NCBI GenBank assembly: GCA_934675095.1
Contig: CAKUPC010000004.1
Location: 3,124-67,123 of the forward strand
Source: an uncultured Bacteroidales bacterium
Lineage (GTDB): Bacteria; Bacteroidota; Bacteroidia; Bacteroidales; UBA932
Direction of reading: 5' to 3'
Length of the DNA stretch: 64,000 nucleotides
The notes below the pieces were generated by a model. That model did not search any database. It was not told where the DNA came from and saw only the letters and a list, made by a program, of their open reading frames with translations. Every line of letters starts with the position of its first letter. The stretch's first letter is position 1. Made by a program: the position numbers and the translations under genes. Positions 59,853 through 64,000 of the stretch are shown piece after piece.

Positions 59853-60431
59853 CTACCCCGCCACCTCCCAGTGTCCGCCCTTGTCAGGACCGACCCTGAT
59901 TATGACACCTTCTCTTTTTAGATTGGCCAAATGCCGCTCGACACCCTTGGGGCTTATACCAATGGCTTCAGCGAGCGTAACCGTGGTCATGTTCGGGTTT
60001 TCTCCCAACAATCTGACGATTTTCTCCCTACTTTTTTCTTTTCCTTTGACTGCCGGAAACACTTCACCGGTGGACTCGACGTATGCCTCTATGTCAGCCT
60101 TCAGATTCTCAATCATCACCTCAAGCATGAAGTCTCGGAAAACAGATTTGTCGTCCTGCTCACGGGTTCTGACGAGAGCCTCTATGTACCTCGACTTGTC
60201 TTCGGTTCGAATCTTCGCCGGAACCAGCCCGAATTCAAACTGAATCATATTCATCAGCAGCCTCGCCATCCGGCCGTTACCATCGGCCCACGGATGTATC
60301 GTGACAAGGTCGTAGTGAGCGTCAAAACTCAGGAGATATTTATCAATGGCCGTTTTTCTCCCTACATTTTTCGCGCATTGTTGAAAATATAGAGAATGAA
60401 TCACGATAAAAGTACTGTCCTCATACACCAA
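59853..60431 (-). pseudogene. 5'-truncated Fic-family protein with C-terminal wHTH
   Basis: 192 codons covering the C-terminal half of a Fic protein, an AMP-transferase family. The catalytic motif is HPWADGNGRMAR (46-57), with His46 present and Trp in place of the common Phe. It is followed by RLLMNMIQFEFGLVP and a winged helix at about 130-190 (TTVTLAEAIGISPKGVERHLANLKREG). Full-length relatives are about 330 aa and carry an N-terminal Fic_N region with an inhibitory helix, which is missing here. I see no continuous upstream frame, so it is probably a broken gene. If translated it would lack the usual self-inhibition. Confidence 0.6.
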
Positions 60432-61006
60432 TGATTGTCGACAGCGGATCCCTCCCGCTCGAAGCGTTCCTATCGATTAGATCGGATAAACTGTTCTGAC
60501 AGAAACACAAGGTATTTAAAAGACCCCATCGGAGTCTCCTTGAAACCCAGATGGGGAGAAAAATGCGCTATGCATCACTTTCTGACTTAATCTCTTTAAT
60601 GCTTACGACAATTGACAGAACATTTGCAATCAAATCGATCACGGTTCAAAAGCCGCCAATCCCACACATCAAGAATATTATGTCCCTAAGAATGCATAGG
60701 ATTGTTCAAATAAAAATAAAATTTTTCATTTTATTAAATTTTGAATTAACCTGATACTACGTTAGTACTACCAGCATCTTTTTCGCCTCGACAAACCGCT
60801 GCCGAAGCATCTATTTGGGAGTTTACGCTCCCCTTTAAAGAGAAAGGCCTAATTGGTACTACCCAATGATATAGCTTCAGATATTGCCGATATATGCCGT
60901 TGCAATGAGGTGCGCGAATCATCTTTGAACAAACAGCCACATATCACAAACGACTTGTACCCCCAAGAAAATCAAACATAAGACTTTCCTTCTGTAGGCT
61001 TATAAA
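60432..61006. other. AT-rich intergenic stretch, no gene recognised
   Basis: 575 bp with lower GC than the core genes. There are only short ORFs without family resemblance. A minus-strand frame at 60746-60940 ends in GSTNVVSG but cannot be assigned. No tRNA, repeat array or clear promoter is seen. Confidence 0.5.
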
Positions 61007-61342
61007 TTACGGTAAATTGAAATAATTGCCATTACCAAACTTCGCATTATAATACTTGCCGCCATGTTGATAACTTCCTTTAACCACGGTATATTCCTCA
61101 CTATAAAAACGGACTTGATAGAATGTCTTGCCAGAAATCACTTTCACATACAATTCTGCATTATTACGATAGTAATAATGGCCACCTTCTTCGTAATAGT
61201 ATGTAATCTTACCTAAATACGACCAATCTGCCTGAGCCGCAGTAAGTGTTTCCGGAGAAAAGTCATTTCTTCCATACACAAAACACGGATTACTCAAAAG
61301 AATCCCTAGCACAATAGTGCACATCAATAATTTACCTTTCAT
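61007..61342 (-). CDS. Small secreted protein of unknown family
   Basis: 111-aa protein with a signal peptide (MKGKLLMCTIVLGILLSNPCFVYG). The mature part is rich in Tyr and Asn (YYYEEGGHYYYRNNAELYVKV, FYSEEYTVVKGSYQHGGKYYNAKFGNGNYF) and looks like two or three beta-hairpins. No family recognised. It is directly downstream of the FRG-domain gene (18 bp), same strand, low GC, so the pair may have arrived together. Confidence 0.6.
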   Translation of the reverse strand: MKGKLLMCTIVLGILLSNPCFVYGRNDFSPETLTAAQADWSYLGKITYYYEEGGHYYYRNNAELYVKVISGKTFYQVRFYSEEYTVVKGSYQHGGKYYNAKFGNGNYFNLP

Positions 61343-61360
61343 TGTTTTATAATTTTTAGT

Positions 61361-62203
61361 TTACTTTTGTTTATTGCTATTAGACCAAATCTCCAATTCC
61401 CTTTTAACCTCATTGCAGATGTCTAGCATCTCATCCGAGGCTGGATAAAGCATATTCCTGTCCATCGGTGATTCCGTATCCCAGAAACCACTGTCATCAT
61501 TTGCCGGTATCTTGAACTTCGCGACAAGGCGACAGCTTAAGTTCAGTTCCGTCTTATCATGATACTTTTCTTGGATTACATCTTCACCAACAAGGAAACC
61601 ATCCTGGCAATATGGACGCAAGGCATTAGGCGGAGCGATGCTCAGCAACCTTATGACAGTCATATACTCTTCAGAATCAACATGAATCCGATGAGAAACA
61701 TACGGCAAGGCTACAACATAAACATAGGCCTCGGTATCACCGGCCTTGCAGTCCAGCTGAGCGAATGTGCATGCGACACGCAATGATTGAGTTACATCAA
61801 TCAATGGAGTGGCGACCACCCCATAGTGCTGCAATATGCTCCATTGCAGCAATGGTTTTCTTTTCAGGAGCCCAAAGTTTTGGGAGCCACCTCTAGATGA
61901 TGGCAATTTGGCAACCAACAGTTCACAGGCTTTCTCCAAGTTATTCCAACGTGCTTTATAAGTATTCTTGTATAGGTTTCCTCTATATATCGTCGGATAT
62001 AAAGCCGACTTCTTCCCCGACAGATAATCATATCCTTGGCCTCTGAAATAAAGAACATAACGTTTGTTCAAGCACGACAATTCTGCTACCTCACGTTGTA
62101 GAGCACTGAAAGATGTCACCAGAATCCCGGAACTTGAAGCAACATTCTTTCCCCGCATTTGTTTTTTTTGAGCATTACTCAATATTGGTGTTATCGTTTT
62201 CAT
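61361..62203 (-). CDS. FRG-domain protein
   Basis: 280-aa protein with an FRG domain (about 45-240): YVLYFRGQGYDYLSGKKSALYPTIYRG carries the name-giving FRG, and LLQWSILQHYGVVATPLIDVTQSLRVACTFA is the second conserved block. FRG domains are widespread in Bacteroidetes accessory regions and have been linked by others to conflict or defence loci; the biochemical activity is unclear. No signal peptide, so it is cytoplasmic. Low GC. It may form a unit with the small secreted protein downstream. Confidence 0.8.
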   Translation of the reverse strand: MKTITPILSNAQKKQMRGKNVASSSGILVTSFSALQREVAELSCLNKRYVLYFRGQGYDYLSGKKSALYPTIYRGNLYKNTYKARWNNLEKACELLVAKLPSSRGGSQNFGLLKRKPLLQWSILQHYGVVATPLIDVTQSLRVACTFAQLDCKAGDTEAYVYVVALPYVSHRIHVDSEEYMTVIRLLSIAPPNALRPYCQDGFLVGEDVIQEKYHDKTELNLSCRLVAKFKIPANDDSGFWDTESPMDRNMLYPASDEMLDICNEVKRELEIWSNSNKQK

Positions 62204-62417
62204 TGATTTTCCTATTTATTCAACGTTCAATTCTTGACGCAACTAATGCGCTTTCATCTATTGATTCATTAAAAAGGGCGTCCCCTAATGCTAATGTTCA
62301 CGTACCAGCAAATATATTCCTGATAGATGCCAAACTCTTGGCGTAGTGAAAGAATGATGAACTCGCATATTTCATACTCATTTTGGCAACAATCGATTAG
62401 GGGCAATGCATTAAGCG

Positions 62418-64000
62418 CTATAACACACGTACTGCCCGCACTTTCTTGTTGGTATTCCTGTCATCATCCAAAGAACTACGACCGGTATATAAGCACAAGT
62501 TGTATGACTCATATATATTCCCATATGCTGTCGAGGACCAATAAGAATCGGTTCCTATTTGAGTTTCAGACATCTCAGACAAGCTTGAATTCAAAATTGA
62601 TATTGCACTTGAAATTAATTCCAGTTCATCTATGGCAGGCAGATACCAAGCAGCACCCTTTGCCCGGCACCATTGAGCCGCAGGAGATTCCGACACAATA
62701 ATGTTCGTATTTGCATTACCATCATCAGTGCTTTTTGAGCTTACGCCGCGAGCCCAGTATCCCCATTCCCTTGTGGCTTCATCTACAGACATTATTTTAA
62801 TTGTAGTCCCTACGCAATAGAACGCCACACCAGCAACATCATTAACATTGATATACCTTCCAATATCAAAACCAGAAGTTATTGAGAGCCCCTCTGTAAA
62901 ATGAAGCACAGTAAGATAAGGATTGTCTGAAATGTCAAGGTTTACGAGAGCCGTACCAGAAACATTAAGTTCCCGAAGTTCTATATTTTGATTCAAGTTA
63001 ATATCCGTTATAAGATTGTTGCTGCAATTAAGCTTTTTAAGGCTTGTCATTTTGTCCACAACTCCGTCGAGAGTTGTTATGTTCATTCCGGAGATGTTGA
63101 CTTCCTTGGCATTAGCCACGGCTTCGAGTTCGACTATGCCGTCATTGTCGGTGTCAAAATTCTGCAGCAGATACCTGACGAACTGCAAGTCACTGCAAAC
63201 AGGTATGAACCGGACATAATCGGATACGGTGTTATTGCCGGACGCCGTCACCTTCATGTTTATCGATGCCGAAATGTTTCCCAAGATGAAGTCCTTGTTC
63301 AGGCCTTCGCCTGAAACTGTTACGGACAGAACTCCGTTCTCGGCGGTCGCGCCCTTGACCTTGAGGTCGACGAAGTCGCCGGCTTCGGCCTTGGTGCGGG
63401 TATAGACGGCACGGGCGGAGAGGACGGCTTCCCAGTTGGCGGCGATTTCGGAGGCGGCGGATGTCGGATGCACGTCGAAGCGAAGGGTGACATCACCCGG
63501 GATTATGTCGAGCGCGTCGCGGGTGTATTCAACGCGCTCCGCTCCGTCGGTGTACCTTGGAATGTATGATATGGATGTTATCTGGCTGACAATCTCCTCA
63601 AGGCGTGCGACCCTGTCCTCAAGGGCGTCCACCCTTGACTTGACCGATTCCACCTCCGTTTTCAGACCGACTATCTTTTCCTCGACCTTAGAAATCTCCG
63701 AGGCGAGCTTCGCTGTTATCGTGCCGTCGTAGTCGCTGATTGCCTCGGCGATGGCAGCGGTGTAGGCCTCGACAATCTCGGTTCTTGTCGCGTCGAGCCT
63801 CGCCGAGAGAGCCTGTATGTCCGAGGCGTTCTGCGCGATTGCAGCCGCGTTGCTCCGGATTGCCTCGGCGTTCTTCGCGATGAGTGATGCGTTCGAGGCG
63901 ATGTCCTTGGTGTTCTGAAGGACGGTCTCGACGCAGTCTTCGATTCCGCTGTCCTTCAGAGTGTTGTGGAGTCTCACCATCTCGGCGAGCTTCTCGCTGT
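62418..64000 (-). CDS. Coiled-coil / LRR-like surface protein (5' end outside window)
   Basis: The frame is open through the right edge; at least 526 residues are visible and the start is missing. Order seen: a long coiled coil (about 150 residues; NTKDIASNASLIAKNAEAIR and KVEEKIVGLKTEVESVKSRVDALEDRVARLEE); a beta-sandwich region (YIPRYTDGAERVEYTR to VRFIPV); a short leucine-rich-repeat segment (LEAVANAKEVNISGMNITTLDG, LKKLNCSNNLITDIN, LRELNVSGTALVNLDISDNPYL); and a C-terminal DUF1566-like domain (WCRAKGAAWYLPAIDELELI, YWSSTAYG, KVRAVRVL). This is the architecture of Bacteroidetes surface lipoproteins; a lipobox would be expected outside the window. The C-terminal third is AT-richer than the coiled coil. 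Confidence 0.8.
   Translation of the reverse strand, partial: SEKLAEMVRLHNTLKDSGIEDCVETVLQNTKDIASNASLIAKNAEAIRSNAAAIAQNASDIQALSARLDATRTEIVEAYTAAIAEAISDYDGTITAKLASEISKVEEKIVGLKTEVESVKSRVDALEDRVARLEEIVSQITSISYIPRYTDGAERVEYTRDALDIIPGDVTLRFDVHPTSAASEIAANWEAVLSARAVYTRTKAEAGDFVDLKVKGATAENGVLSVTVSGEGLNKDFILGNISASINMKVTASGNNTVSDYVRFIPVCSDLQFVRYLLQNFDTDNDGIVELEAVANAKEVNISGMNITTLDGVVDKMTSLKKLNCSNNLITDINLNQNIELRELNVSGTALVNLDISDNPYLTVLHFTEGLSITSGFDIGRYINVNDVAGVAFYCVGTTIKIMSVDEATREWGYWARGVSSKSTDDGNANTNIIVSESPAAQWCRAKGAAWYLPAIDELELISSAISILNSSLSEMSETQIGTDSYWSSTAYGNIYESYNLCLYTGRSSLDDDRNTNKKVRAVRVL

Noticed and set aside
60746..60940. 64-aa minus-strand ORF
   Set aside because: No family resemblance and no start context; could be a remnant but cannot be supported.

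Overview
The window is a piece of a GC-rich Bacteroidota chromosome, almost certainly order Bacteroidales. The signs are a SusC/SusD pair, many N-terminal lipoproteins, BACON/FISUMP-type surface lipoproteins, several Bacteroidales-typical DUF families, and repeated promoters of the TTG-N19-21-TAnnTTTG type. I cannot name the genus. A Rikenellaceae- or Cryptobacteroides-like gut organism would fit, but that is a guess.

Layout. 1-4.1 kb: two glycosidases (GH89, cut by the window edge, and GH127). 4.1-5.3 kb: an S-adenosylhomocysteine nucleosidase-like gene and luxS. 5.3-7.5 kb: groES-groEL on the minus strand. 7.59-7.68 kb: three palindromes at exact 33-bp spacing. 7.8 kb: nitroreductase lipoprotein. 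8.4-13.8 kb: SusD/SusC pair. 13.9-14.06 kb: a 181-bp imperfect palindromic extragenic element. 14.1-17.5 kb: glyA, a SpoU-type RNA methyltransferase and an aldose epimerase. 17.6-29.7 kb: one seven-gene operon (TonB receptor, DUF4876 lipoprotein, DUF6850 barrel, two gingipain-like proteins, a papain-like protease, a HmuY-like lipoprotein), followed by a Fur-family regulator and a P1B metal ATPase. This looks like a proteolytic heme or metal scavenging locus.

32.2-41.8 kb is an accessory region. It starts with an AlbA_2/GHKL regulator flanked by a second, decayed copy of the metal-ATPase 3' end. Next is an AT-richer island holding a promoter-driven, highly structured RNA, a membrane-anchored periplasmic VWA protein, a divergent tubulin/FtsZ-like GTPase and a large protein of unknown family. 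The island is bounded by 29-bp imperfect direct repeats and pseudogene remnants. It is the best candidate for an undescribed system here.

41.8-51.3 kb is mostly core or housekeeping: DUF4491, RtcB with a divergent WYL regulator, a hemerythrin-LuxR fusion, a second WYL regulator, a DEDDh exonuclease, two FISUMP lipoproteins, ComF, FabG and tRNA-Leu. 51.3-59.3 kb: a DUF1703-type ATPase/nuclease, a polyphosphate-polymerase (VTC) module with a beta-helix carbohydrate-binding lipoprotein, DUF4956 and DUF2490, then a DUF4143 ATPase preceded by 22-bp tandem repeats. 59.3-64 kb is decayed and AT-rich: DUF4143 and Fic fragments with palindromes again spaced by 33 bp, a small secreted protein, an FRG-domain protein, and a coiled-coil/LRR-like surface protein that runs off the window.

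Coordinates, motif positions and spacings were read by eye. Family names come from motif recognition, without any database search.
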